From Chlamydiota bacterium (GTDB taxonomy: Bacteria; Chlamydiota; Chlamydiia; Chlamydiales; Rhabdochlamydiaceae), in the NCBI GenBank assembly GCA_021772335.1, contig JAJFMD010000007.1, positions 248,001-312,000 of the forward strand: DNA of 64,000 nucleotides. Reading direction: 5' to 3'. The position numbers were made by a program, and so were the translations under genes. The notes under the pieces were generated by a model. The model did no database searches. It was not told the origin of the DNA and saw only the letters and a list, made by a program, of their open reading frames with translations. How positions within the stretch are numbered: position 1 is the stretch's first letter; the number at the start of each line of letters is the position of its first letter. Below, piece by piece: positions 1-9,150 of this stretch.

Positions 1-923
1 GCGAAATGAAAAAAGAAGGCGCCTATTTTGCACACGCTCATGACGGATTAAAAGGATCTATCATCAACTTAAAATTTCCCTCTATTGGGGCAACAGAAAA
101 CTCAATTTTAGCAGGATGTCGCGCTAAGGGACAGACGATCATTAAAAATGCTGCTGTAGAACCAGAAATTATCGACCTCATTCTCTTTCTGCAAAAACTC
201 GGGGTCATTATCTCAGTAGATACAGACAGAACAATCCGCATTGAAGAAACTCGCCAATTTTACGAGACAACACACACGGTTATACCCGATCGTATCGAAG
301 CCGCGTCTCTTGGCATGGCTGCTATCGCAACGCGCGGCCGCGTCTTTGTTAAAAATGCGCCGCATCAGCATATGATCACTTTTCTCAATGCATTGCGTCA
401 GATCGGTGGAGGATTTCAGGTTAAAGAAAATGGAATCGAGTTTTTTTATCAAGGCGCCTTAAAGGGCGGTATTCAAATTGAAACCGATGTACATCCGGGA
501 TTTATGACTGATTGGCAACAGCCTTTTGTTGTTTTGTTATCTCAAGCAACGGGATATTCGATTGTTCATGAAACAGTCTATGAAAATCGTTTTGGTTATA
601 CAGAGGTATTAAAAAAAATGGGTGCAGATCTCGAACTTTTTACACATTGTCTAGGTGGCAATCACTGTAGATTTGCTTCTTGTAATTTTCATCACAGCTT
701 AATTGTAAAAGGACCCACGCCACTTACAGCATCTTCTATAAATATTCCTGATCTTCGTGCTGGCTTTGCCTATGTAATGGCAGCGTTAATAGCTCCTGAA
801 AAAAGCGAAATCTCTGGACTGCATTATCTAGACCGTGGCTACGAGCTCGCTGTTGAAAAACTCTCTAATCTCGGAGCCCAAATCAAACGGACCTGCCCCT
901 CTGAAGAGCTCATATTGACTTAA
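1..923 (+). CDS. murA: UDP-N-acetylglucosamine 1-carboxyvinyltransferase, C-terminal part
   Basis: This is the 3' part of MurA, the enolpyruvyl transferase that begins peptidoglycan precursor synthesis in the cytosol. About 306 residues are visible against a family length of roughly 420. The frame is open to the window edge, so the ATG at 6 is internal. Family landmarks are visible: NAAVEPEIIDLILFL near residue 45, PDRIEAAS near 95, HETVYENRF near 190, the DLRAG segment near 248 and DRGYE near 276. The N-terminal domain with the catalytic Cys (replaced by Asp in some chlamydiae, which gives fosfomycin resistance) lies outside the window and cannot be judged. epmB follows 48 bp downstream on the same strand. 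Confidence 0.93.
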   Translation, partial: EMKKEGAYFAHAHDGLKGSIINLKFPSIGATENSILAGCRAKGQTIIKNAAVEPEIIDLILFLQKLGVIISVDTDRTIRIEETRQFYETTHTVIPDRIEAASLGMAAIATRGRVFVKNAPHQHMITFLNALRQIGGGFQVKENGIEFFYQGALKGGIQIETDVHPGFMTDWQQPFVVLLSQATGYSIVHETVYENRFGYTEVLKKMGADLELFTHCLGGNHCRFASCNFHHSLIVKGPTPLTASSINIPDLRAGFAYVMAALIAPEKSEISGLHYLDRGYELAVEKLSNLGAQIKRTCPSEELILT

Positions 924-971
924 TCGCTTCTTATCCTATAGAATATCAGACCTTTTTGAACTATTTATACA

Positions 972-1940
972 ATGAATCTCTCTTGTTGGAAGACAATTAA
1001 ACGCACCAATTTTACAAATTGGGAAAAACTATTTGATTATTTAGAGCTCGACGATCATCTAGCCTCTGAAATTGTCAAAAAGCCCCGTTTCACCTTAAAT
1101 CTCCCCCTGCGTCTTGCAAAAAAAATCGCCAAAAACGACCTTAATGACCCCATTCTTAGACAATTTTTACCATTGAAAGAAGAACTATTAGAAACTAACG
1201 GATTCTCCCCTGATCCAACAGAAGAAAAGAACTTCCGTCGTACGCCTCGTTTGATTCAAAAATATCAGGGCAGAGCTCTACTGACCGCTACAGCGTGTGC
1301 GATGCACTGCCGCTACTGTTTTAGACAAAATTTTCCCTACGAATTTGAAGATAGCTTTAATAAAGAACTCGAAGAGCTCAGAAATGACTCATCGATTACG
1401 GAAATCATTTTAAGTGGCGGAGACCCTCTTTCTCTTTCTAATCGTATATTGAAAGAACTCCTATTCAATCTAGACCAAATTCCCCATATACAGCGCATCC
1501 GTTTTCATTCACGCTTCCCTATTGGTATTCCTGAAAGAATCGATCAAGAACTAATTACAATCCTCAAACAGCTCCAAAAACGCATTGTTTTTGTCATTCA
1601 TGCGAATCACCCACGAGAATTTGACCATGAAGTCATTAAACACCTCAAAATGCTCTCAAATTGCCAAATACCTCTCCTTCATCAAGCTGTTTTGCTTAAA
1701 GGGATAAATGACGATTATACAACGCTTTTTGAGCTTTTTGAATTGCTCATTAATAATGGAATTCTACCTTACTATTTACATCAGCTTGATAAAGTTTCAG
1801 GAACGGAACATTTTGAAACGCCGCAGGAACGCGGCGAAGAACTCATAGCCCAGCTTGCCAAAGTACTTCCAGGATATGCGGTTCCGAGATTTGTCAAAGA
1901 AGAAGCGGGCAAGCCTCATAAGACTTTAATCCTAAACTAA
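972..1940 (+). CDS. epmB: EF-P beta-lysylation radical SAM enzyme EpmB (lysine 2,3-aminomutase family)
   Basis: 322 residues, the length of short EpmB/YjeK proteins rather than the clostridial KamA. The radical-SAM cluster motif CxxxCxxC is at Cys109, Cys113 and Cys116 (TACAMHCRYCFRQNF), followed by the SAM-binding GGDP near 150. The C-terminal segment EEAGKPHK holds a Lys (about 314) in the position of the PLP lysine. By family knowledge it converts alpha-lysine to beta-lysine, which EpmA attaches to elongation factor P; epmA is not in this window. Its last 9 bases overlap the 3' end of the convergent minus-strand gene. No strong Shine-Dalgarno is seen, and the start is chosen by the family-like N-terminus. 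Confidence 0.9.
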   Translation: MNLSCWKTIKRTNFTNWEKLFDYLELDDHLASEIVKKPRFTLNLPLRLAKKIAKNDLNDPILRQFLPLKEELLETNGFSPDPTEEKNFRRTPRLIQKYQGRALLTATACAMHCRYCFRQNFPYEFEDSFNKELEELRNDSSITEIILSGGDPLSLSNRILKELLFNLDQIPHIQRIRFHSRFPIGIPERIDQELITILKQLQKRIVFVIHANHPREFDHEVIKHLKMLSNCQIPLLHQAVLLKGINDDYTTLFELFELLINNGILPYYLHQLDKVSGTEHFETPQERGEELIAQLAKVLPGYAVPRFVKEEAGKPHKTLILN

Positions 1941-4007
1941 AGGAGCCATTTGTCTTAAAGACTTAATATTGCGAATCTGGCTACTAAGTTGCTCTCTACT
2001 ATTTAATAATTGATCCAATTCAATAAGCTTTTGGCGGTGGGTTTGCAACTTAACAATCATATCTGCATCCAATACGGGAGAGTCTGAGCATTCAATTTCG
2101 TTAATAACATCTTCAAATTCAACCAAAATATTCTCTTTATAGCCCACTAGCATATGCACAAGATGATCTTTCATTTCTTTGATCGCTAATTCAGTTAATC
2201 CATCTAAAAGAGGACCTGTTGGATCTCTTGAATCAATAGCATTTAGAATAGGTCTTGTAGATTTTTCACGAAGGAGCTTTTCTAGCACAGCAATATTATC
2301 GACAATAAAAACATCGAGATTTATACGAAATGCATTCAATTCAGTTTTTAAATCCGCAACAACTCTAGTTTTGTCATCAGTAGAATCACCATTGATTGCG
2401 ATCAAATTATCATATTGATTAATCATACCTTGATTCAATTTAGCAAGAGTGTCCAAGCCCGTTTGAATCCGCTCATGCTCTCGATGTATCATCGCTAATG
2501 TCTGATCATCTGCAGATTCTAAAACCATATTAGCAGCTTGTGTCCAAATTTCCATGTGCAGATCAATTGCTTTCTCAGGACTGATCAATCCTACAAGCGA
2601 GTTTGCAAGAGCAATAAGAGCATAGTAAATCGCATTGTAATAACCCTCGCCTCCTAACGCAAAATACATTATTGGCAAGAAAGCTAATAAAATTAGCGTA
2701 TGTAATAAAGAGGTTCCCAGAGATTCGAGGTAACGCAAGCGTGTTTTAACGACCCTTTCAATCGTATTAAGAATACCAGGCTGAGAATATTTTAAGGTTT
2801 GAATATTCTTTAAATTGACTAATGTCGTTGTTACAAAAGGACCTGAACCAAATAGGCGGCCAAATTGATTTTCAATAGCTTCAAAAGCAGGATGATCTAA
2901 AGGCAAAATTTCTACAAGCGAACCAATAGCTGAACCTTCATTATTAGGATTTACAAACTCAAGAATATCCTTGAACAAAGACTGAACATCGTCGAGATTT
3001 TGCATCTCCTCAGCTTTTGCGACTAAAATTTTGCTAAGATGCGCGCGCAGTGTTTCGACAGAATTAACATTATCAACATCCAACATCTGTTCTAAAGAGA
3101 GCAGTTGAGGATCGTCATTTAAAAATCCAACAATAGAATTCATTCGATTAACAGTTTTATCTAAAGCTAATTCATAGATTTCCTGAGTGACAAAACCCAT
3201 TTGGCGCTCTAATGACGCTATGACATAAGGAGTCATATGAGAAACCAGAGGATCATTAGAACTAAAATCTCTAACAGTTTCTTCATTATGAAGATTTTCA
3301 AAGAGCTGTTTCATCATTCCGCGCGAATCTTCAAGCAATCGATCAAATTCACTCTGTATCTCCTCACTACGCGCTTTTAATTGATTTGCTAAAGCTTTCC
3401 GACTATCTAACAAGTTTTTCATTTGGAGAAATTTTTCAACGACATCATCGAGTTCACCAGTAATCAGTTTCTGATTGATGTTACTTAAATATGACTTCGC
3501 AAAAGCAACGATTGCTTCCTCATTCTCTTTACTTTTAAAGCTCAGAATTTTCATCCAGGTGCGATATGTATGGTCAATCGCAGCTTTAGGACTCACGATC
3601 CCTGTGCCTGAAATACGCAATGCGATCCCTGTGCTTATCAAAGCCCGGGCTTGATCTTTTAATAATTCGACATCAAATTCTCTAGTAAAGGGAATTTTTA
3701 TAATAAAATAGGCAACTGAAGCAACAGCTATGATCACTTTTTCGACGAGTGTGAGCAAATCAGCGATAAATGCACCAAGATAGCGTCCTCTAGCAAGAAG
3801 CTCTTTTTTGACTTGCATGACATTATTGGACGAATAGAGTTTATGGTTTTTCATACTGACTAGCGACGTTGATAAGAAGGCGGTAGATGTTGCCAATTTT
3901 TGGACACGCGCTCTCGTCTTATCAAAATGATCACTGTCTTTGTCGACAGAAGCCATTGCAAGATAATGCAGAGAAGCAACAGATTTAGATAAAGCTAATT
4001 GACGCAT
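1932..4007 (-). CDS. Uncharacterised 691-residue membrane protein with an internal duplication
   Basis: I do not recognise a named family. Two halves resemble each other. Residues about 45-215 hold a hydrophobic stretch (82-107), then GTGIVSPKAAIDHTYRTWMK (134-153), then a helical region ending in LLDSRKALANQLK. Residues about 390-685 hold a hydrophobic stretch (430-475), then LVGLISPEKAIDLHMEIW (471-488), then a helical region ending in LLNSREQLSSQI. The rest looks like long helices and probable coiled coil. There is no signal peptide; the two bilobed hydrophobic segments recall chlamydial inclusion-membrane proteins, but that is inference only. The gene stands alone, with an AT-rich 109-bp gap upstream towards argS and a convergent overlap with epmB. 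Confidence 0.8.
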   Translation of the reverse strand: MRQLALSKSVASLHYLAMASVDKDSDHFDKTRARVQKLATSTAFLSTSLVSMKNHKLYSSNNVMQVKKELLARGRYLGAFIADLLTLVEKVIIAVASVAYFIIKIPFTREFDVELLKDQARALISTGIALRISGTGIVSPKAAIDHTYRTWMKILSFKSKENEEAIVAFAKSYLSNINQKLITGELDDVVEKFLQMKNLLDSRKALANQLKARSEEIQSEFDRLLEDSRGMMKQLFENLHNEETVRDFSSNDPLVSHMTPYVIASLERQMGFVTQEIYELALDKTVNRMNSIVGFLNDDPQLLSLEQMLDVDNVNSVETLRAHLSKILVAKAEEMQNLDDVQSLFKDILEFVNPNNEGSAIGSLVEILPLDHPAFEAIENQFGRLFGSGPFVTTTLVNLKNIQTLKYSQPGILNTIERVVKTRLRYLESLGTSLLHTLILLAFLPIMYFALGGEGYYNAIYYALIALANSLVGLISPEKAIDLHMEIWTQAANMVLESADDQTLAMIHREHERIQTGLDTLAKLNQGMINQYDNLIAINGDSTDDKTRVVADLKTELNAFRINLDVFIVDNIAVLEKLLREKSTRPILNAIDSRDPTGPLLDGLTELAIKEMKDHLVHMLVGYKENILVEFEDVINEIECSDSPVLDADMIVKLQTHRQKLIELDQLLNSREQLSSQIRNIKSLRQMAPLV

Positions 4008-4116
4008 TTTAATTAAATGTTATTGTTTTAAAAAAATATTATAACATTTATAGCATTAATAATCAATTATTTAATATATAATAAAGTTCTTAGCTAATCA
4101 ATTGATGCTTAAGGAA

Positions 4117-5886
4117 TTACATTCTTGGAAGCAATTTTATGCCGAGAAGATTGAGACCTTTTTCGAGAATACGGGCTGTAAGCTCGCAAAGAAGAAGTCT
4201 ACTAGATTCATATTCACTACCTTGAACACGGCAATCTCTGAAAAAAGCGTGAAAGCATTCGGCCACCCCATATAGGTAGTCCGTTAGCCTGTTCGGAAGC
4301 AACTCATTTTCAATGTCTTGAAGAACATCGGGAAAGCGCCTTAGTGTAAGTGCTAATTCAATTTCTGTTGGATCATGCAGATCAATATGCTCGCTTTCCA
4401 TAATGGAGGAAAGATCCTTATCTACCTTGCGCTTAATCCCTTGCACCCTAACATAGGCATAGAGCATGAAAGGAGCCGTATTGCCCTCAAAACGCAACAT
4501 GCGATCATAGCTAAAGACATAATCTCTTAAACGATTTGAAGAGAGATCGGCATACTTTAAACTATCAATGCCTAGAATATTGGCAAAACGGCTTAGTTCA
4601 CTCTCTGAGAGATCGGGCATACGCTCTTTCAAGACACTTTTTGCGCGGTCGACACCTTCTTGGAGCAAATCAATCAAACGCTCTGTCTTTCCGCTGCGTG
4701 TTTTAAACTTCTTTCCATCGGGTCCTAAGACAACACCAAAGGGAACATGGGTAAAGAGCGTTTTATGAGGATCAAGATATCCCGCACGTTCAGTTGCTTT
4801 AACAAGCATCTCAAAATGTTGTTTCTGCCCAGCATCAGTTAATACGATAATTCGATCAGCACGCTCAATATCAACGCGATGCCGCATTGCAGCTAAATCA
4901 GTTGTGGAATAATTAAATCCACCATCAGATTTTTGTACGATCATTGGGAGAGGTTCTTTATCACGTGTATAAAATCCATCGAGAAAAATACACTTTGCAC
5001 CATCAGAAATCTCGATTAATCCCTTTTCAGTAAGATCATCAACTATTTCGTTTAAATGGGGATTATAAAACGATTCCCCTCTTTCAGTTAACTTGACATC
5101 GAGTAAATCATATATTTCCTGATAAGCTCTACGGGAGATTTCACAGATTAGCTCCCATGCATTGATCATTTGAATATCTTTACTCTGCAAGCGTACAACA
5201 TTTTCCTGTGATGCTTTTTTAAAATGCTCATTAGCATCAAACTCTTTTTTCGAATCGCGATACCATTGCATCAAATCAGGAAGAGCGGCTTTACGTTTGC
5301 CCGTAAGGACATCAGGTTGAAATTCTTGCAGGTAAGTGATCAACATGCCAAACTGAGTTCCCCAATCACCAATGTGATTAAGGCGCAAAACATTATGACC
5401 GAGAAATTCAAAAATACGTGCAATGCTGTCGCCAATAATTGTTGAACGAAGATGTCCAACATGCAGTTCTTTCGCAACGTTGGGAGAGGAAAACTCTACA
5501 ATAACTTTTTGAGGGCATTCTGGCAGAGGGACACCAAGACGATCGTCGCGCAATTGACGATCAACCTCATTGGAGAGATAAGAGTGATTAAGATAAAAAT
5601 TAATGAATCCTGGACCGGCAATTTCCACTTTGCTCATCATCGCCTCTCCCTTTGAATCCAAACGATTGAATTCAGAGAGAATCTTCATAGCAACTTCTCG
5701 AGGGGGCTGCTTTAACTCTTTTGCTATACGCAAAGCATTATTGCACTGATAATCACCAAACTTTCGATCCGCTGTCTGCTTAATATCAGCGAACCTAGAG
5801 GAAGATTCGCTGTCTAAAGCTTGTCCGAAAGCGCGTTCAATAGCAGTTGCTGTTTTATTCCTAATGACAGAACTGATCGTCTGCAT
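4117..5886 (-). CDS. argS: Arginyl-tRNA synthetase
   Basis: 589 residues, the usual bacterial ArgRS length. The order is an N-terminal Add1 domain (about 1-110), then the catalytic Rossmann core with the class I HIGH signature as HVGH at 142-145 (SSPNVAKELHVGH), a KMSKS-equivalent FKTRSGKT segment, and the C-terminal DALR anticodon-binding domain with ALTLRRFPD. It charges tRNA-Arg in the cytosol. The start lies 3 bp after the stop of the upstream leucine dehydrogenase gene, so the two are almost certainly cotranscribed. Nothing essential is missing. Confidence 0.97.
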   Translation of the reverse strand: MQTISSVIRNKTATAIERAFGQALDSESSSRFADIKQTADRKFGDYQCNNALRIAKELKQPPREVAMKILSEFNRLDSKGEAMMSKVEIAGPGFINFYLNHSYLSNEVDRQLRDDRLGVPLPECPQKVIVEFSSPNVAKELHVGHLRSTIIGDSIARIFEFLGHNVLRLNHIGDWGTQFGMLITYLQEFQPDVLTGKRKAALPDLMQWYRDSKKEFDANEHFKKASQENVVRLQSKDIQMINAWELICEISRRAYQEIYDLLDVKLTERGESFYNPHLNEIVDDLTEKGLIEISDGAKCIFLDGFYTRDKEPLPMIVQKSDGGFNYSTTDLAAMRHRVDIERADRIIVLTDAGQKQHFEMLVKATERAGYLDPHKTLFTHVPFGVVLGPDGKKFKTRSGKTERLIDLLQEGVDRAKSVLKERMPDLSESELSRFANILGIDSLKYADLSSNRLRDYVFSYDRMLRFEGNTAPFMLYAYVRVQGIKRKVDKDLSSIMESEHIDLHDPTEIELALTLRRFPDVLQDIENELLPNRLTDYLYGVAECFHAFFRDCRVQGSEYESSRLLLCELTARILEKGLNLLGIKLLPRM

Positions 5887-5889
5887 AAT

Positions 5890-7008
5890 TTACTTCAATT
5901 TTGCCGCAGGGAAATAAACTGGATTATCTTCAGTTCTTTTTCCAACACCGTATTTTACACGATATTCAGCAAGCGCATTAGCCGCTTGATGAGTTGAAGA
6001 TCCATTTTGCTCAGCAACCTTGTACACATTGAGTAATTGGTCATAAATTTTATGGATTTCTTTGCGTACTGTGGCTGAGTTATAGCCCTCGGGATGTAGT
6101 TCTGCAACGCAATTGTATAATCCGCCAGAATTGATGACAAAATCTACAGCGTACAAAATGCCACGCTTCATTAAGAGATCAGCATCTTGATCATTCAAAA
6201 GTTGATTGTTTGCAGAACCAGCAATAGCTTTACAACGAAGGTTAGGAATTGTTTTAGCATTAATAATCCCGCCTAAAGCACAAGGAGCTAAAATATCACA
6301 CTCTACGCTCAAAATCTCATCAGGCGAACAAGTCTTTGCACCAAACTTTTTAGCCATCTGCTCAGCTTTATTTTGATTTATGTCGCAAAGAACGAGTTTT
6401 GCCCCTGCCCAAAATAATATTTCAGCAAGGCGCGAGCCAACATTCCCTAGCCCTTGAACAGCCACAGTTTTTTCAGACAATGAATCAGAACCAAAAAGTT
6501 TTTTTAATGTCGCCTGAATACCGCGAAAAGTTCCCCAAGCAGTAAAAGGAGAAGGGTCTCCACTTCCTTTTTCGCCAGCCAAGCCCGTTACAAATGGAGT
6601 GATATTACTTATGAGCTGCATATCACTCGGAGTACTACCAGAATCTTCAGCGCAGATATACTGACCTTTTAAAAGATCAACAGCTTTAGCAAAAGAACAT
6701 AGCATTGCGGCAGTTTTTTCTTTTGGATCAGCGATAATGACACTTTTCCCCCCACCCATTGCAACCTGTGCAATAGATGACTTATAAGTCATTCCTTTAG
6801 AAAGACGGAGCACGTCAAATAAAGCTTCCTGAAATGTTTCATAAGGATATATGCGAGTTCCCCCAATAGCAGGGCCTAAAGTCGTATTATGTATTGCAAT
6901 AATAGCTTTTAATCCAACGCGACTATCGGTGACTTTATAAATTGCCTCATATCCATTAACGAACATTTTCTCTAATCGCAATGATTCCTGCTCTAAAACT
7001 GGACTCAT
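5890..7008 (-). CDS. ldh: Leucine dehydrogenase-type amino-acid dehydrogenase (Glu/Leu/Phe/Val family)
   Basis: 372 residues from the ATG at 7008, which is preceded at 8 bp by AGGAG. A longer reading from 7050 adds 14 residues with no ribosome site and is not preferred. The catalytic Lys lies in GGGKSVI (K88), with a second Lys in SKGMTYKSS. The NAD-binding domain carries GLGNVGSRLAE. Length and motifs fit the octameric leucine dehydrogenases, which oxidatively deaminate branched-chain amino acids with NAD; valine or phenylalanine preference cannot be excluded from sequence alone. It forms a two-gene unit with argS 3 bp downstream. In an obligate intracellular lifestyle it could feed host-derived amino acids into central carbon or build branched-chain precursors (inference). 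Confidence 0.9.
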   Translation of the reverse strand: MSPVLEQESLRLEKMFVNGYEAIYKVTDSRVGLKAIIAIHNTTLGPAIGGTRIYPYETFQEALFDVLRLSKGMTYKSSIAQVAMGGGKSVIIADPKEKTAAMLCSFAKAVDLLKGQYICAEDSGSTPSDMQLISNITPFVTGLAGEKGSGDPSPFTAWGTFRGIQATLKKLFGSDSLSEKTVAVQGLGNVGSRLAEILFWAGAKLVLCDINQNKAEQMAKKFGAKTCSPDEILSVECDILAPCALGGIINAKTIPNLRCKAIAGSANNQLLNDQDADLLMKRGILYAVDFVINSGGLYNCVAELHPEGYNSATVRKEIHKIYDQLLNVYKVAEQNGSSTHQAANALAEYRVKYGVGKRTEDNPVYFPAAKLK

Positions 7009-7350
7009 ACTATTTCTCCTGTTGAACCCTTGATTTAATGCAAAATGCAAAAACTGGGTTTATTAAATATAATTTTTTCATTTAAATGGCAAGCATCTGC
7101 CCTGCCCACAAAAATATAATTAAAAAATTATATAATATATTACTTGCTGAAAACCATACATGTTATCAAAATTACACCCTTAAAGCAATATTTAAAAAAA
7201 TTTGATTTACATCATTTAGAGCACTAGATAAATGCAGCTTGAACAATATTCTAAAAATAAGCTATTCTTCTTTTCCAATTTACGCTGAACTTCTCTAGCG
7301 GAATTATTTATACAAAAAATTGGAAGTTTTTATATTATTTTGAGGAAGAA
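7009..7350. other. Divergent intergenic region, 342 bp, very AT-rich
   Basis: This lies between the minus-strand ldh-argS pair and the plus-strand DUF2709-like gene. It contains long A/T runs and no supported ORF. The only structure I would name is a possible plus-strand promoter at 7239-7268. A TTTACATC octamer at 7206 matches one arm of the dispersed palindrome, but its partner arm is absent. Confidence 0.6.
7239..7268 (+). promoter_or_regulatory. Possible sigma66/sigma70-type promoter
   Basis: TTGAAC and TATTCT are separated by 18 bp, 83 bp before the DUF2709-like start at 7351. The match to consensus is moderate and the region is AT-rich, so chance is a real alternative. Confidence 0.35.
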
Positions 7351-8097
7351 ATGGCCACAATTGTCATTAGTGATACATTAAAAGACGAGCTCAAAGAATT
7401 TCTTAAAAAAAATCGCAAAGCCGATTTGATTACCACCTACCTTTTCTTTTTGAGTAAAAAATTTAATATAGAGCCAATCCTCTTTATCAAAGAAAAAACG
7501 ATCTATCGTGGGGTTGACGAATTAGTCAAACTGCTTGAAATGAATAATAAGCTATGGAGAGAGACCGAAATTAAAATTAGTTTTGGTAAAGAAAGCGTCA
7601 ATGAAGCGACAAAAAAAATCTATATCTGCCCTTTCACAGGCAAAGTTTTTGGTGATAATACCCACCCAAATCCTCAAGATGCCATTTATGACTGGGTATC
7701 AAAATGCCCAGAAAACACAGAACGGATTGGTGGATTGAAAGCAAAACGATTCTTCGTCTCTGAAGATCCTGAAGTGATGAGAAATTACATTATTAAACGC
7801 AAAGAACCGATCAAAAAAACTGTTTACTCATCTGTAATCACAGGCAAACTGTTTAATAGCAAAAAATCGGTTCTCAACGATTTCTTCAAAAATCATATCA
7901 AACCAGTTCCTTTGACGGATGTACCTCGACAAAATCGCTTTCAAATCGAAGATACTTTTCTTCAATTTATCCAAGATCAGCTTGAAGAAAGTCGCATAGG
8001 TAGTTTTATTGAAGCAATTTCCTCCCATGAAGATTTCGAAAAAAACGTCGATGCATGGCTTGTAGAAGAAAGCGAAGAGAGTTCTTCTGAGAGCTAA
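7351..8097 (+). CDS. Conserved chlamydial protein, DUF2709-like
   Basis: 248 residues, no signal peptide or membrane segment. The sequence is charged and lysine-rich, with a central segment YICPFTGKVFGDNTHPNPQDA and a repeat of the same theme further on (SVITGKLFNSKKSV), which looks like a pair of related small modules. The C-terminus is acidic with a serine-rich tail. From memory it corresponds to C. trachomatis CT538, next to tsaE (CT537) and dnaQ (CT536), and the same neighbours follow here. Function is unknown. The start has a GAGGAAG ribosome site just upstream. tsaE begins 11 bp after the stop. Confidence 0.85.
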   Translation: MATIVISDTLKDELKEFLKKNRKADLITTYLFFLSKKFNIEPILFIKEKTIYRGVDELVKLLEMNNKLWRETEIKISFGKESVNEATKKIYICPFTGKVFGDNTHPNPQDAIYDWVSKCPENTERIGGLKAKRFFVSEDPEVMRNYIIKRKEPIKKTVYSSVITGKLFNSKKSVLNDFFKNHIKPVPLTDVPRQNRFQIEDTFLQFIQDQLEESRIGSFIEAISSHEDFEKNVDAWLVEESEESSSES

Positions 8098-8108
8098 GGA
8101 TTAAAGCC

Positions 8109-8549
8109 ATGGCGCAAAATATACTCTTGTTTTCTTCTAGCTCGGCTGAAGAAACTTGCGCTATAGCTGAAAGATTTGCTACTCATTTATCTCCTAATAG
8201 TATTATCGCCCTTTCAGGGGATCTTGGCGCTGGAAAAACAACTTTTGTAAAAGGATTAACTCAACGAATCACATCAACGCCCATTGATGAAATCTGCAGT
8301 CCTACTTTTACATACCTCAATATTTACGAAGGGGAACGTACAGTATACCATTTTGATCTCTATCGCCTTAACAGACAAAGTCAATTTGTCTCCATGGGTT
8401 TTGATGATTATTTTGAAAAAGATGGGATTTGCTGTATTGAGTGGCCTGAACGAATCAATGATCTCCTGCCCCAGGAAACAATCACAGTTGATATCGCTTA
8501 TGCATCAGACCAAACACGTACCATTACTATAAACAACCTTAGCTCATGA
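8109..8549 (+). CDS. tsaE: tRNA threonylcarbamoyladenosine biosynthesis ATPase TsaE
   Basis: 146 residues, family length. The Walker A motif GDLGAGKTT is at residues 37-45, with the family segment SPTFTYLNIYEG near 60 and the conserved HFDLYRL near 80. TsaE is the ATPase partner of TsaB-TsaD that installs the t6A37 modification on ANN-decoding tRNAs. The stop overlaps the engB start as ATGA, indicating translational coupling. A long alternative frame inside 8284-8532 is a shadow. Confidence 0.95.
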   Translation: MAQNILLFSSSSAEETCAIAERFATHLSPNSIIALSGDLGAGKTTFVKGLTQRITSTPIDEICSPTFTYLNIYEGERTVYHFDLYRLNRQSQFVSMGFDDYFEKDGICCIEWPERINDLLPQETITVDIAYASDQTRTITINNLSS

Positions 8550-9145
8550 TTAATACACGCTCATTTTTACGCACCCGATTTCTTTTATCAGCAATGGTTA
8601 AGCCTGATTCACTCAGCCCGCTTGCAGAAGTTGCAATTTTTGGTCGTTCAAATGTTGGCAAATCATCGTTAATCAATCACCTGACAAAAAGGCGCAAATT
8701 AGCAAAGATTTCAGGGAAACCTGGAAAGACCCAAACGCTGAACTTCTATTCTGTAGACGACTCCTTTCATCTCGTTGATCTTCCAGGATTTGGTTACGCA
8801 AAAGTTTCATACAAAGAGCGCTCCGATTGGGGAAAGGCTGTAGAAACCTATTTAAAAAGCAGCGTCGAACTCAAAGCTGTTATTTGTCTCTTTGATTTCA
8901 AACGCGCTCTATCTACTGAAGATCTCAGCTTGCTTTCATGGCTTAAACTTAATCATTACAGTCTATTGATTCTCTTTACTAAAAAAGATAAACTTCATAT
9001 TCGCGAACACAGTAAACAACTCAATATTCATAAAGAGCAGTTAAGTACGGTTTTCGAAAATGAAATGCCCCCATTGCTTACCTATTCCAATCAGTCTGAA
9101 AAATCACGCCTTGAGTTGATTCATCTCATCGCTAAATTGGTTTAA
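8546..9145 (+). CDS. engB: Ribosome biogenesis GTPase EngB (YsxC/YihA)
   Basis: 199 residues, a single G domain as usual for the family. G1 is GRSNVGKSS (33-41), the G2 Thr lies in GKPGKTQTLN, G3 is DLPG (78-81) and G4 is TKKD near 146. EngB acts in assembly of the large ribosomal subunit. The start overlaps the tsaE stop by 4 bp, and the dnaQ-like gene begins 5 bp after its stop, so 8109-9900 behaves as one operon. Confidence 0.96.
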   Translation: MINTRSFLRTRFLLSAMVKPDSLSPLAEVAIFGRSNVGKSSLINHLTKRRKLAKISGKPGKTQTLNFYSVDDSFHLVDLPGFGYAKVSYKERSDWGKAVETYLKSSVELKAVICLFDFKRALSTEDLSLLSWLKLNHYSLLILFTKKDKLHIREHSKQLNIHKEQLSTVFENEMPPLLTYSNQSEKSRLELIHLIAKLV

Positions 9146-9150
9146 AATAT

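Noticed and set aside
7206-7213. Single TTTACATC octamer resembling one arm of the dispersed palindrome
   Set aside because: The partner arm is absent; a chance 8-mer is expected in 64 kb.
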